From JBAWZR01 sp037142915 (GTDB lineage: Bacteria; Patescibacteriota; Minisyncoccia; Moranbacterales; UBA1568), in contig JBAWZR010000044.1 in assembly GCA_037142915.1 (NCBI GenBank), positions 1-8,721 of the forward strand: a stretch of 8,721 nucleotides of DNA. The letters run 5' to 3'. The notes beneath the pieces were generated by a model that was not told the DNA's origin, did no database searches, and saw only the letters and a program-made list of their open reading frames with translations. The translations under genes and the position numbers were made by a program. This document shows positions 1-5,254 of the stretch, one piece after another. Position 1 is the stretch's first letter. Every line of letters starts with the position of its first letter.

Positions 1-1
1 T

Positions 2-43
2 GCTATCCAAGGTATAAATAAAAAATTGAATGAAAAATTATAA
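2..43 (+). CDS. Possible C-terminal tail of an upstream gene
   Basis: The second frame is open from the window edge to a TAA at 41-43 and would encode a lysine-rich tail ending in NKKLNEKL. The stop lies 9 bases before the DUF45 start, as in a tightly spaced operon. DUF45 genes often sit next to type I restriction-modification genes, so a restriction or methylase subunit is one guess, but thirteen codons are far too few to identify the product. The other two forward frames close even sooner. Confidence 0.3.
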   Translation, partial: AIQGINKKLNEKL

Positions 44-52
44 AAAATCAAA

Positions 53-778
53 ATGAGTACTAATTCGTATTTGCAATTGGGAAGCGTTGAGGCTTTAGTA
101 GTTCGAAAAGCAGTGAAAAACTTGCATCTTTCGATACTGCCTCCGACGGGTACGGTGCGAGTAACGGCTCCGGAAAGTATGAAGGATGATGCTATCCGGA
201 CGCTTTTGGTGATGCGACTTCCGTGGATCAAAAAAAGACAAGCGGAGTTTACAGGTCAAAATCGACAAACTAAACGCAAATACCTTTCGGGTGAAAGCCA
301 CTATTTTTTCGGAAAGCGCTATCGTTTGGAAGTGATATATAAGGAGGAATCCCCGAAGGTGTATCTGAAAGGAAAGACAAAGATTGTTTTGCAAGTCCGT
401 CCGAAAAGTTCTGTCGCGAAATGTGAGGAGGTTATGATGGATTGGTATCGAGAAGAAATGTTTCCGCTTGCGGAGGCGTTGATGAAAAAGTGGGAGAAAA
501 AGCTTGGTGTTCGTGCATCTTTTTGGCAGATCAAAAAAATGAAAACAAGATGGGGATCTTGTAATCATGACACGAAGCGTATTTTGCTCAATTTGGAATT
601 GGCAAAAAAACCTCTTCATTGTATCGAATATGTTGTCGTACATGAATTGCTTCATATTAAAGAGCGAAAACATAGCGAGGTATTCTTCGCACTTCTTCAA
701 AAAAGTCTTCCAAAATGGAAAACCACCAAAGAAGAACTCAATGATTTCATTCTGTCGTATGAGGATTGGGAGAGATAA
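53..778 (+). CDS. YgjP-type M48-like metalloenzyme (DUF45)
   Basis: This 241-residue protein belongs to the YgjP/DUF45 family, which has a zincin-like fold. It carries the signature KTRWGSC at residues 164-170, then the metal site HELLH at 197-201, with a likely third ligand at His207 in the context RKHSEVF. The length matches the usual 220-250 residues. There is no signal peptide or membrane segment, so it should be cytoplasmic. Family members are annotated as metal-dependent hydrolases; E. coli YgjP has been reported as a UTP pyrophosphatase, and whether that activity holds here is unknown. Relatives frequently sit beside type I restriction genes, which would suit the possible gene tail just upstream. 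The ATG at 53 is the first in frame after the upstream stop; no Shine-Dalgarno sequence is visible before it. The last 45 bases of the gene are imperfectly repeated at about 2044-2087. Confidence 0.9.
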   Translation: MSTNSYLQLGSVEALVVRKAVKNLHLSILPPTGTVRVTAPESMKDDAIRTLLVMRLPWIKKRQAEFTGQNRQTKRKYLSGESHYFFGKRYRLEVIYKEESPKVYLKGKTKIVLQVRPKSSVAKCEEVMMDWYREEMFPLAEALMKKWEKKLGVRASFWQIKKMKTRWGSCNHDTKRILLNLELAKKPLHCIEYVVVHELLHIKERKHSEVFFALLQKSLPKWKTTKEELNDFILSYEDWER

Positions 779-780
779 TT
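737..780 (+). repeat. Left copy of direct repeat (DUF45 3' end)
   Basis: The last codons of the DUF45 gene, stop included, align without gaps to 2044-2087 with 35 of 44 bases identical. The core TGTCGTATGAGGATTGG at 753-769 is perfect. The encoded end here is LNDFILSYEDWER. Similarity stops just beyond the stop codon, so this is an end-of-gene repeat and not a large duplication. Confidence 0.8.
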
Positions 781-804
781 TCAAAAGATATTTCAGAATA
801 ACCT

Positions 805-1251
805 ATGAACAAATTCCGATCATCCGCAATAGAAATTCTCAAACAGGAAAACAAACCTTTGCATTCTAAGGAGATCACTCGTCTTGCTCTTGAACGTGGG
901 ATTTTGGAAACGGAGGGTGCGACGCCCGAGTCTTCGATGAATGCTCAAATAATTACGGATATGCGAAACAGAGGAGAAAAGTCCGACTTTATCAAAGTGA
1001 GTCCGAGCACATACGCCCTGAATCCAAAAAGAGAGGAACAAAAGATTGATGTTAAAATTGCGGAGAAAGAGGAAGTCGAGGAGGAGAAAATAAAGATAGA
1101 AAGTGGCTACACGGGAAAGGGCGGCGAGCATTTGGTATGTAGTGAACTTTTGTTTCGTGGTTTCAATGCCAGTATTATGAGCGTGGATGTGGGTATGGAT
1201 ATTATCGCCACCGAAGAGATTAATTTTTTTTCGGTGGTTTTTATATTTTGA
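805..1251 (+). pseudogene. HARE-HTH protein with truncated nuclease-like domain
   Basis: Residues 5-74 match a HARE-HTH winged helix, a DNA-binding or DNA-sensing module found on restriction-type enzymes and chromatin proteins; seen here are SAIEILKQENKPLHSKEI and, near the end, FIKVSPSTYALNP. A charged linker (77-99) follows, then the beginning of a PD-(D/E)XK-like nuclease domain: GKGGEHLVCSELLFRGF at 104-120 and VDVGMDIIA at 127-135. In relatives the conserved E/Q-x-K strand comes next, but here the reading ends in FFSVVFIF and a stop. No QVK-like continuation is present in another frame, so this looks like a deletion or junction, not a simple frameshift. The break coincides with a terminator-like hairpin at 1208-1242. 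It may survive as a DNA-binding protein without nuclease activity. The ATG at 805 gives a complete HTH; no ribosome binding site is visible, and it begins 26 bases after the DUF45 stop. Confidence 0.7.
1208..1248 (+). terminator. Terminator-like hairpin inside the HARE-HTH frame
   Basis: CCACCGAAGAGA at 1208-1219 pairs with TTTTTTCGGTGG at 1226-1237: eight Watson-Crick pairs at the base, then four more including two G-U, with a six-base loop. Five T follow, then ATATTTT. This is a convincing intrinsic terminator shape. It lies before the in-frame TGA at 1249-1251, so a transcript ending here would lack a stop codon. Confidence 0.65.
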
Positions 1252-1262
1252 ATAAAAAAAGT

Positions 1263-1556
1263 ATGAGACTTTTTCGCATAAGACAGGGAAAATTACAAAC
1301 ATTTTTAGATTGGGGTCAATATTTGCAACATAGCATGGAAGCGATAGAGACATTGAAAGAAGAGCATGTAAAGTTTGAAGCCTTTTATTATTTTAAAATA
1401 GGGGATGATTATTATACAATAGGTGTTACTGATAATCCAAATCCGCTTCCTGCTACAGAAAGAGAATTGAATAAGCAACATAAATTAGTTTTGAAAGAGT
1501 GTTTAGAAATTGTTGGTAATGTTAACCAAGTGTATTCACTTCAAAGCAAGGCGTAG
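1263..1556 (+). CDS. DUF6176-like small protein
   Basis: This 97-residue soluble protein starts MRLFRIRQGKLQTFLDW, continues with a helix around HSMEAIETLKEEHVKFEAFY, and ends with a segment around LNKQHKLVLKECLEI. The order (basic RIxxGK start, LKEEgVxxE helix, HxxVLxECL end) resembles the DUF6176 family of roughly 100-residue proteins of unknown, probably ferredoxin-like dimeric fold. I assign this from memory of the pattern. ATG 1263 is chosen because the family begins close to the RIRxGK motif. A TTG at 1248 in the same frame, overlapping the preceding stop, would add only five residues. No Shine-Dalgarno sequence is seen, and the terminator-like hairpin just upstream leaves its promoter unclear. 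The DNA is clearly A+T rich. Function unknown. Confidence 0.65.
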   Translation: MRLFRIRQGKLQTFLDWGQYLQHSMEAIETLKEEHVKFEAFYYFKIGDDYYTIGVTDNPNPLPATERELNKQHKLVLKECLEIVGNVNQVYSLQSKA

Positions 1557-1729
1557 AGCAGTGTTATTAATGTGTTGTATATGCACCTAAAGTTTTTATA
1601 TCATAAAATACCATCAGGGATGCGAGGAATAAGATCTTTGGATCCAGCAAAGAAGCCAAAGGGATCTTCATCGAAAAATTGATGGAAATTTTTCAATCCG
1701 ATTATTGTAAAACATAACCCTGCATTACT
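1557..1729. other. Intergenic stretch with a short orphan open frame
   Basis: No convincing gene is seen in these 173 bases. One forward frame is open for 36 codons (1607-1714, TAA at 1715-1717) without a good start, ending FQSDYCKT; it could be a decayed gene end. Another frame holds a 20-codon ORF from ATG 1620 to TGA 1682. Two small inverted repeats are present: CTTTGG/CCAAAG around 1635-1665, and GAAAAATT 1673-1680 with AATTTTTC 1687-1694. A reverse-strand frame crosses the region but is mainly the shadow of the next gene. Confidence 0.4.
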
Positions 1730-2041
1730 ATGTACAATAAAGAACCAAAGAAACTGGATGTAAAGTTTGTGTTGAGCGAAATTGATGCTATAAAGCGATC
1801 CATTCAAGATTTGGATGAAAGGGTGGATAAGCTGTATGCGAGCCTGCTTTATGAAGAGGTGGAGAATTTCGTTCTACAGTGTAAAACGGTTACTACTGAG
1901 AAAATTCAAAGAAAGTTTAATGTTGGATATACAAGAGCATGCTATCTAATTAAAGCTTTGCTCAAGAAAAAGATTATTGCAGAAGGGGCTGGAAATAACG
2001 ATGTGAATGCATACAAAGTGATCCAAAAAAAGAGTGTTTAG
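1730..2041 (+). CDS. Free-standing FtsK-gamma-like winged helix protein
   Basis: The 103-residue product has an N-terminal helical stretch (about 8-42, SEIDAIKRSIQDLDERVDKL) that could form a coiled coil, then a winged helix at about 41-99. The latter reads YEEVENFVLQ, TEKIQRKFNVGYTRACYLI and KKKIIAEGAGNND. This closely follows the gamma domain of FtsK/SpoIIIE DNA translocases, whose recognition helix (consensus LQRxxxIGYxRAaxLID) reads KOPS/SRS-type DNA motifs and, in E. coli, activates XerD. Here there is no translocase motor or membrane domain, so this is a small separate protein, possibly a regulator or recombination accessory factor. The ATG at 1730 has no clear Shine-Dalgarno sequence. 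The stop lies 2 bases before the right copy of the DUF45 end repeat. Family call fairly sure, role unknown. Confidence 0.75.
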   Translation: MYNKEPKKLDVKFVLSEIDAIKRSIQDLDERVDKLYASLLYEEVENFVLQCKTVTTEKIQRKFNVGYTRACYLIKALLKKKIIAEGAGNNDVNAYKVIQKKSV

Positions 2042-2043
2042 CC

Positions 2044-2087
2044 CTCAATAGCCTTATTTTGTCGTATGAGGATTGGTGGAGATTATT
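2044..2087 (+). repeat. Right copy of direct repeat (DUF45 3' end)
   Basis: This segment aligns with 737-780. The core 2060-2076 is identical over 17 bases. Read in the corresponding frame it would encode LNSLILSYEDWWRLLY and stop, against LNDFILSYEDWER in the intact gene. It has no start or body of its own, so it is a gene-end remnant or an attachment-site-like duplication. With the left copy it brackets about 1.3 kb. Confidence 0.8.
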
Positions 2088-2175
2088 ATATTAAATGTAA
2101 TACTTTAAAGCAATGTCATTTGAAATATATAAAAATTCTCAAGAAACGAATCCTAGGGATAGGCATTTGAGTGTT

Positions 2176-2718
2176 ATGAAAATGAAAAAGAAAATAATTT
2201 TTCTGGACGGAGATGGTACGCTCTGGTATCCGTCATCAACCAAGCGGACACAGAAACCCCATTGGATTTATCATGACCCTGAAACAAAGGATGATTTTCT
2301 CCGGCACTTGGAACTCATTCCGAATGTGAGGGGGACTCTTCTGAATCTGAAAGAAAAAGGCATCCTTCTTGTGCTGATTTCGGCCAGTCCCTATCCGACG
2401 GAAGCGGCTGATAAGGAATTGCGCGAGAGGCTCGAGTTTTTTGATTTACTCGAACTGTTTCATTCGTACCGGTCTTCCCAGGGTGATAATCCGGAAGGCA
2501 AGGGAGAGCTGATGCTGGAAATACTCGAATCGCTCAAGCTTGCCAAGGAGGATGCCTTGATGGTGGGCGACAGTTACTTCTACGATTACCTCGCCGCAAA
2601 AAATGTTGGCATCGAAGCTCTCTTTATCGAGAACACATACGCCAGAATGCCCGACGAAAGACCGGAAGATCTGCAGACTATCAACGAAGTGAGTGACCTT
2701 GTGAATATCCTACTATGA
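2176..2718 (+). CDS. HAD-family phosphatase, MDP-1-like
   Basis: The start chosen is ATG 2176, giving 180 residues; an upstream in-frame ATG at 2113 would add 21 residues with no domain character, and the HAD fold normally begins a few residues before motif I. Motif I is FLDGDGTLW (nucleophile Asp11, general acid Asp13), motif II is LISASPYP, a lysine for motif III lies near GKGELMLEILE, and motif IV is VGDSYFYDYLAAKNVG. DxDxTLW resembles the magnesium-dependent phosphatase-1 group and related small phosphatases. The protein is expected to be soluble and cytoplasmic, hydrolysing a phosphomonoester; the substrate cannot be told. It starts about 90 bases after the gene-end repeat and is followed by an attenuator-like inverted repeat. 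Base composition is less A+T rich than in the preceding block. Confidence 0.85.
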   Translation: MKMKKKIIFLDGDGTLWYPSSTKRTQKPHWIYHDPETKDDFLRHLELIPNVRGTLLNLKEKGILLVLISASPYPTEAADKELRERLEFFDLLELFHSYRSSQGDNPEGKGELMLEILESLKLAKEDALMVGDSYFYDYLAAKNVGIEALFIENTYARMPDERPEDLQTINEVSDLVNILL

Positions 2719-2732
2719 AAACTTCAGAATCT

Positions 2733-2800
2733 CTGGTAGAATTATTGAAGGAGAAGTGAAGAAAGGAAATGAAAAAAGTCCGAAATTCTACCAGTTTTTT
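2733..2800 (+). terminator. Terminator after the HAD gene, long loop
   Basis: CTGGTAGAATT at 2733-2743 and AATTCTACCAG at 2784-2794 form an 11-base perfect inverted repeat followed by TTTTTT. The loop is 40 bases, purine rich and apparently unstructured, which is unusual for a simple terminator. The right arm can instead pair with GGTAGA at 2805-2810, so it may be part of a switch. Confidence 0.55.
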
Positions 2801-2840
2801 ATCGGGTAGAGTTTTTGTTTCAATGGTACCTAAGAGTTAG
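2769..2840 (+). CDS. Possible 23-residue leader peptide
   Basis: An ATG at 2769, 2 bases after AAAGGA, opens a 23-codon frame (MKKVRNSTSFLSGRVFVSMV, then PKS). It runs through both alternative hairpin regions and ends in TAG at 2838-2840, immediately at the ribosome binding site of the next gene. That layout would allow attenuation or translational coupling. The Shine-Dalgarno spacing is poor and the peptide has no recognisable feature, so it may be chance. Confidence 0.2.
   Translation: MKKVRNSTSFLSGRVFVSMVPKS
2787..2816 (+). promoter_or_regulatory. Alternative hairpin overlapping the terminator arm
   Basis: TCTACC at 2787-2792 can pair with GGTAGA at 2805-2810 (12-base loop), followed by GTTTTTG. 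It excludes the 2733-2794 hairpin because both use the same arm. Six pairs make a weak stem, so a regulatory role is only suggested by the arrangement upstream of a gene with a strong ribosome binding site. Confidence 0.3.
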
Positions 2841-2845
2841 AGGAG
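2839..2845 (+). promoter_or_regulatory. Strong ribosome binding site setting the start at 2854
   Basis: AGAGGAG lies 8 bases before ATG 2854. It decides between that start and an upstream TTG at 2815 in the same frame, which has no such signal and would pass through the hairpin's T-run. Confidence 0.75.
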
Positions 2846-2853
2846 TAAGTGTG

Positions 2854-3135
2854 ATGAGTGTTGCAGATGTGAGAGTAAAAAGTGTACAACTGTATGAAGC
2901 TGATTCGGATAGTGTTGAGTCAGCGGTGTACAATCTGTACAGATCGCCGCCGGCATTTTTTGATGTAAATGGCGAAAAAAGACGGCTTAATTTATATGAG
3001 CCAGCCGAATTAGAAATATTCATCAGAGCGATTCGGAAAAAATTCGATGAGCTTTTGGATAGTTTAAACACTGTTCGGAAAGATGAGGCGGAAGCAATCT
3101 ATGTAAAAATGATAGCATTGCTTCGGAGGCGATAG
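2854..3135 (+). CDS. Hypothetical 93-residue helical protein
   Basis: I do not recognise this protein. It begins MSVADVRVKSVQLYEADSD, has a middle part around YNLYRSPPAFFDVNGEKRRL that looks like a beta hairpin, and ends in two probable amphipathic helices (PAELEIFIRAIRKKFDELL and EAEAIYVKMIALLRRR). It is soluble and charged, with a basic C-terminus. The start is fixed by an 8-base spaced AGAGGAG. It ends 2 bases before the next small membrane protein, whose ribosome binding site lies inside this coding region, so the two are almost surely co-translated. The pair stands alone between the hairpins at 2733-2816 and the terminator at 3310. Confidence 0.75.
   Translation: MSVADVRVKSVQLYEADSDSVESAVYNLYRSPPAFFDVNGEKRRLNLYEPAELEIFIRAIRKKFDELLDSLNTVRKDEAEAIYVKMIALLRRR
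3125..3129 (+). promoter_or_regulatory. Strong ribosome binding site for the small membrane protein
   Basis: GGAGG ends 8 bases before ATG 3138, inside the last codons of the preceding gene. It is the main support for calling the following 48-codon frame a real gene. Confidence 0.75.
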
Positions 3136-3137
3136 CG

Positions 3138-3284
3138 ATGAATACAATAAGCGGAAATTTTTTTTGGTTGGTGGCGTTTATGCTCATTATAACCGTTAGT
3201 TCAATCGGATTGGCAGTGGGACATTCTTATCCCGAGATGGTTTCCAAAGTAATAACTTCTTTGGGTTTTATCAAATTTTTGTAG
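3138..3284 (+). CDS. Small single-span membrane protein, 48 residues
   Basis: The product has one clear hydrophobic helix at about residues 8-27 (FFWLVAFMLIITVSSIGLAV), followed by a short tail HSYPEMVSKVITSLGFIKFL that is itself partly amphipathic. There is no cleavage site of the usual kind, so it is probably an integral membrane peptide. A consensus GGAGG sits at ideal distance and the gap to the preceding stop is 2 bases, which makes it a credible gene despite its size. Possibilities include a membrane anchor for the preceding soluble protein, a holin-like or toxin-like peptide, or a small envelope protein. Nothing in the sequence decides between these. Confidence 0.7.
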   Translation: MNTISGNFFWLVAFMLIITVSSIGLAVGHSYPEMVSKVITSLGFIKFL

Positions 3285-3299
3285 GAATTCTATTAGGAG

Positions 3300-3343
3300 A
3301 AAAAAAATGGGTGTTCGAGATTAATTCTTGAGCACCTTTTTTA
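3300..3343. terminator. Bidirectional terminator between convergent genes
   Basis: GGTGTTCGAG at 3310-3319 pairs with CTTGAGCACC at 3327-3336 over ten positions including two G-U, with a seven-base loop ATTAATT. Six T follow on the plus strand (3337-3342), and a run of A precedes the stem (3300-3307), which serves as the T-run for the leftward operon ending at 3374. Confidence 0.85.
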
Positions 3344-3373
3344 TTTACAAAAATCGTTTTGGTTCGATTTCAT

Positions 3374-5245
3374 TTACGGGATTTTGAAAATAAGGATGGT
3401 GGTGCCGACTCGGTCGACGATGTTTTTGGAGAGCTGAGTGTATTTTTTGGTGGCGGGGAGATGAGGATTGAAACTGTTGGTCATATAGCGGTCGATGGAG
3501 ACGGCCAGGTAAGAACCCGAGGGGGGCAGTTCGCCGGAGAGGATGCTGTAGCCTTGATTGACTTTACCGAGGTAATATTCCTCCGGGATACTTGAGAAGA
3601 GATCGACATAGAGCGTCGTGATGTTGTGTTGTTTCACCCAATCAGCGAGCTTATTGCTGTCTTGTCCCCAGTCATAATTAGAATCGGTGGCGATCTGGTA
3701 ACCATTCTGTGTGTCACCTCCAAATGAATTGTAGGCACTGAGATAGGTGGGGAAAGTTTGTATGGTGAAAACTACTATGAATGTGAGACTGGTCAGGGTG
3801 AGGATTTTTATGAGAGGGAACTGGTACAATTTCCAATCCCAAGCTCTATCGATGCCTTTGGCGGTGAGCAGAGTGATGCCGAAGATGAGCGGGAGAATAT
3901 GGCGGATACCTATCTGAAAAGTTGAGGAGAGTGTGGTGATGGCATAAGCGTAGCAGAATACAATAAGCAATAATGAAAGTGGGTTAGCACTCCATTTTTG
4001 CAAGCGTTGCCAGAGAGAATCAGTGTTGCGGGAAAAGAATACAATCAGGGTAATAATGAGAGCGAGAATATTGAGGAAGAGTAATCCCTCGGGAAGTTTG
4101 GTGGCGTAGAGCATAGGGAAATAGGTCGGACCCGCGCCTTCGGATCCGTACACATTGCCCATAAAATAAATTTTTTGGGGAGCGCTATCAATCTGATTGA
4201 AAACATTGGTGACGCCATTGGCATATTCGGCGATTGGTCGGGTGAGTGCGTTGGTGTTGAGCGATTGCATGAATGAGAGTCCGACCGCAGGGAAACCAAC
4301 CGGATAGGAGGAGGTAAGTTGGGTTGCGATATCGTCAGCACTCATAGCCTGGATATGGATCGCATAGACGCCGGAGACGATGCAGAATATCACGAAGAAA
4401 AGGAGAATGGAATGAGCAAGAAATAATCGAAATGTTTTCCAGGACGGGGATTGTGTGAGGAAGAAAATAAATCCGCCCAAACCGATAACCGGGAACAAAA
4501 GAAGAGCGGAAAACTTACTCAAGAGCGCTAAAGAAAAGAAGATCGCTACGGCCGCGAACCAGCGCCACTCGTGATTTTTTTTGAGAATGGCTTGAAAATA
4601 GGACGCTGAGAGAACGAGAGTAATCATTTGAAGTACTGAGGCTGGGATATCCATCGTGACGAGAGCACTATGGATGATGGTGAGCGGAGAGACAAGGAGA
4701 AGAACGAGACCGATGAGAGCGGTTCGCTTACTCCATACACGTGCGAGGAAAATCGTGAGCAGGAAAAAGAAAAATGCGTTGGCGATAATGATAGGCAAGC
4801 GTGTCCAAAACGCGATCTCATCGGGGTCGTTGCCCGGATGAAGCAAGAAGAGTCGTCCCCAGGTCAGTTGATCATTGGAAAGTTCTTTGATGCGCGGAAA
4901 GGTGTACGTTTTCGGTGGGTATGATTTGAGGAGCGCCTCGTTGATTTGATCTTTGGTAAATGCAGGGATGACCGGATGAATGAAGAGTCCGCCGAGCATC
5001 GCGATATCTTTGACGAGTGGCGGGTGTTCTGGATTGAGGAAGTAGGTGCCAGTATCGAGGTAATAGAAGGCCATTGAGATATGGGAGAATTCATCAATGG
5101 TGATGGCGCTTGCATGGTCATGTAAATTATTCCAATCAGAGCCTTCAACAGCAATAAAAGCGACCGCGGCGAAAGCCATGCACAGGATGAATGCGATGAG
5201 TGGGAACAGAAAAATTTGCCGTCGAGAAAAGAATCGCCGTAGCAT
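3374..5245 (-). CDS. GT39/ArnT-like membrane glycosyltransferase
   Basis: This 623-residue integral membrane protein has the architecture of family 39-type (PMT/ArnT, PMT_2) GT-C transferases, which move a sugar from a polyprenyl phosphate donor to an extracytoplasmic acceptor. A first helix (about 11-32) leads to an outer loop with the catalytic-type acidic pair DEFSH (Asp51-Glu52) and then NPEHPPL at 71-77, both typical. About ten more hydrophobic helices follow up to roughly residue 500. The C-terminal part is a soluble outer domain containing SNYDWGQD (about 522-529), a motif I associate with this group in Chloroflexi-like and Patescibacterial proteins. It lies 9 bases after the ATP-grasp gene and is the last gene of the leftward operon. 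ATG 5245 has no Shine-Dalgarno sequence. Acceptor and sugar are unknown; protein O-glycosylation or a surface glycolipid are the obvious options. Confidence 0.88.
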   Translation of the reverse strand: MLRRFFSRRQIFLFPLIAFILCMAFAAVAFIAVEGSDWNNLHDHASAITIDEFSHISMAFYYLDTGTYFLNPEHPPLVKDIAMLGGLFIHPVIPAFTKDQINEALLKSYPPKTYTFPRIKELSNDQLTWGRLFLLHPGNDPDEIAFWTRLPIIIANAFFFFLLTIFLARVWSKRTALIGLVLLLVSPLTIIHSALVTMDIPASVLQMITLVLSASYFQAILKKNHEWRWFAAVAIFFSLALLSKFSALLLFPVIGLGGFIFFLTQSPSWKTFRLFLAHSILLFFVIFCIVSGVYAIHIQAMSADDIATQLTSSYPVGFPAVGLSFMQSLNTNALTRPIAEYANGVTNVFNQIDSAPQKIYFMGNVYGSEGAGPTYFPMLYATKLPEGLLFLNILALIITLIVFFSRNTDSLWQRLQKWSANPLSLLLIVFCYAYAITTLSSTFQIGIRHILPLIFGITLLTAKGIDRAWDWKLYQFPLIKILTLTSLTFIVVFTIQTFPTYLSAYNSFGGDTQNGYQIATDSNYDWGQDSNKLADWVKQHNITTLYVDLFSSIPEEYYLGKVNQGYSILSGELPPSGSYLAVSIDRYMTNSFNPHLPATKKYTQLSKNIVDRVGTTILIFKIP

Positions 5246-5254
5246 AAGAAAAAA

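Noticed and set aside
95..784. Long reverse-strand open frame across the DUF45 gene
   Set aside because: It is antisense to a clearly identified protein, and its translation is low-complexity, rich in Phe, Arg, His and Ser with no motif.
820..1353. Reverse-strand open frame of 177 codons across the HARE-HTH gene
   Set aside because: It mirrors the forward HARE-HTH domain; the translation has no recognisable domain and spans two forward genes.
2113..2175. N-terminal extension of the HAD phosphatase from ATG 2113
   Set aside because: The extra 21 residues lack hydrophobic or domain character; the fold begins at MKMKKKIIFLDGDGT.
2815..2853. TTG start at 2815 for the 93-residue protein
   Set aside because: It lies in the T-run of a hairpin without a ribosome binding site, while ATG 2854 has AGAGGAG at 8 bases.
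3292..3324. Five-codon ORF (MGVRD) behind a good TAGGAG site, overlapping the terminator
   Set aside because: It is too short to be a product and lies inside the terminator stem; most likely chance in purine-rich DNA.
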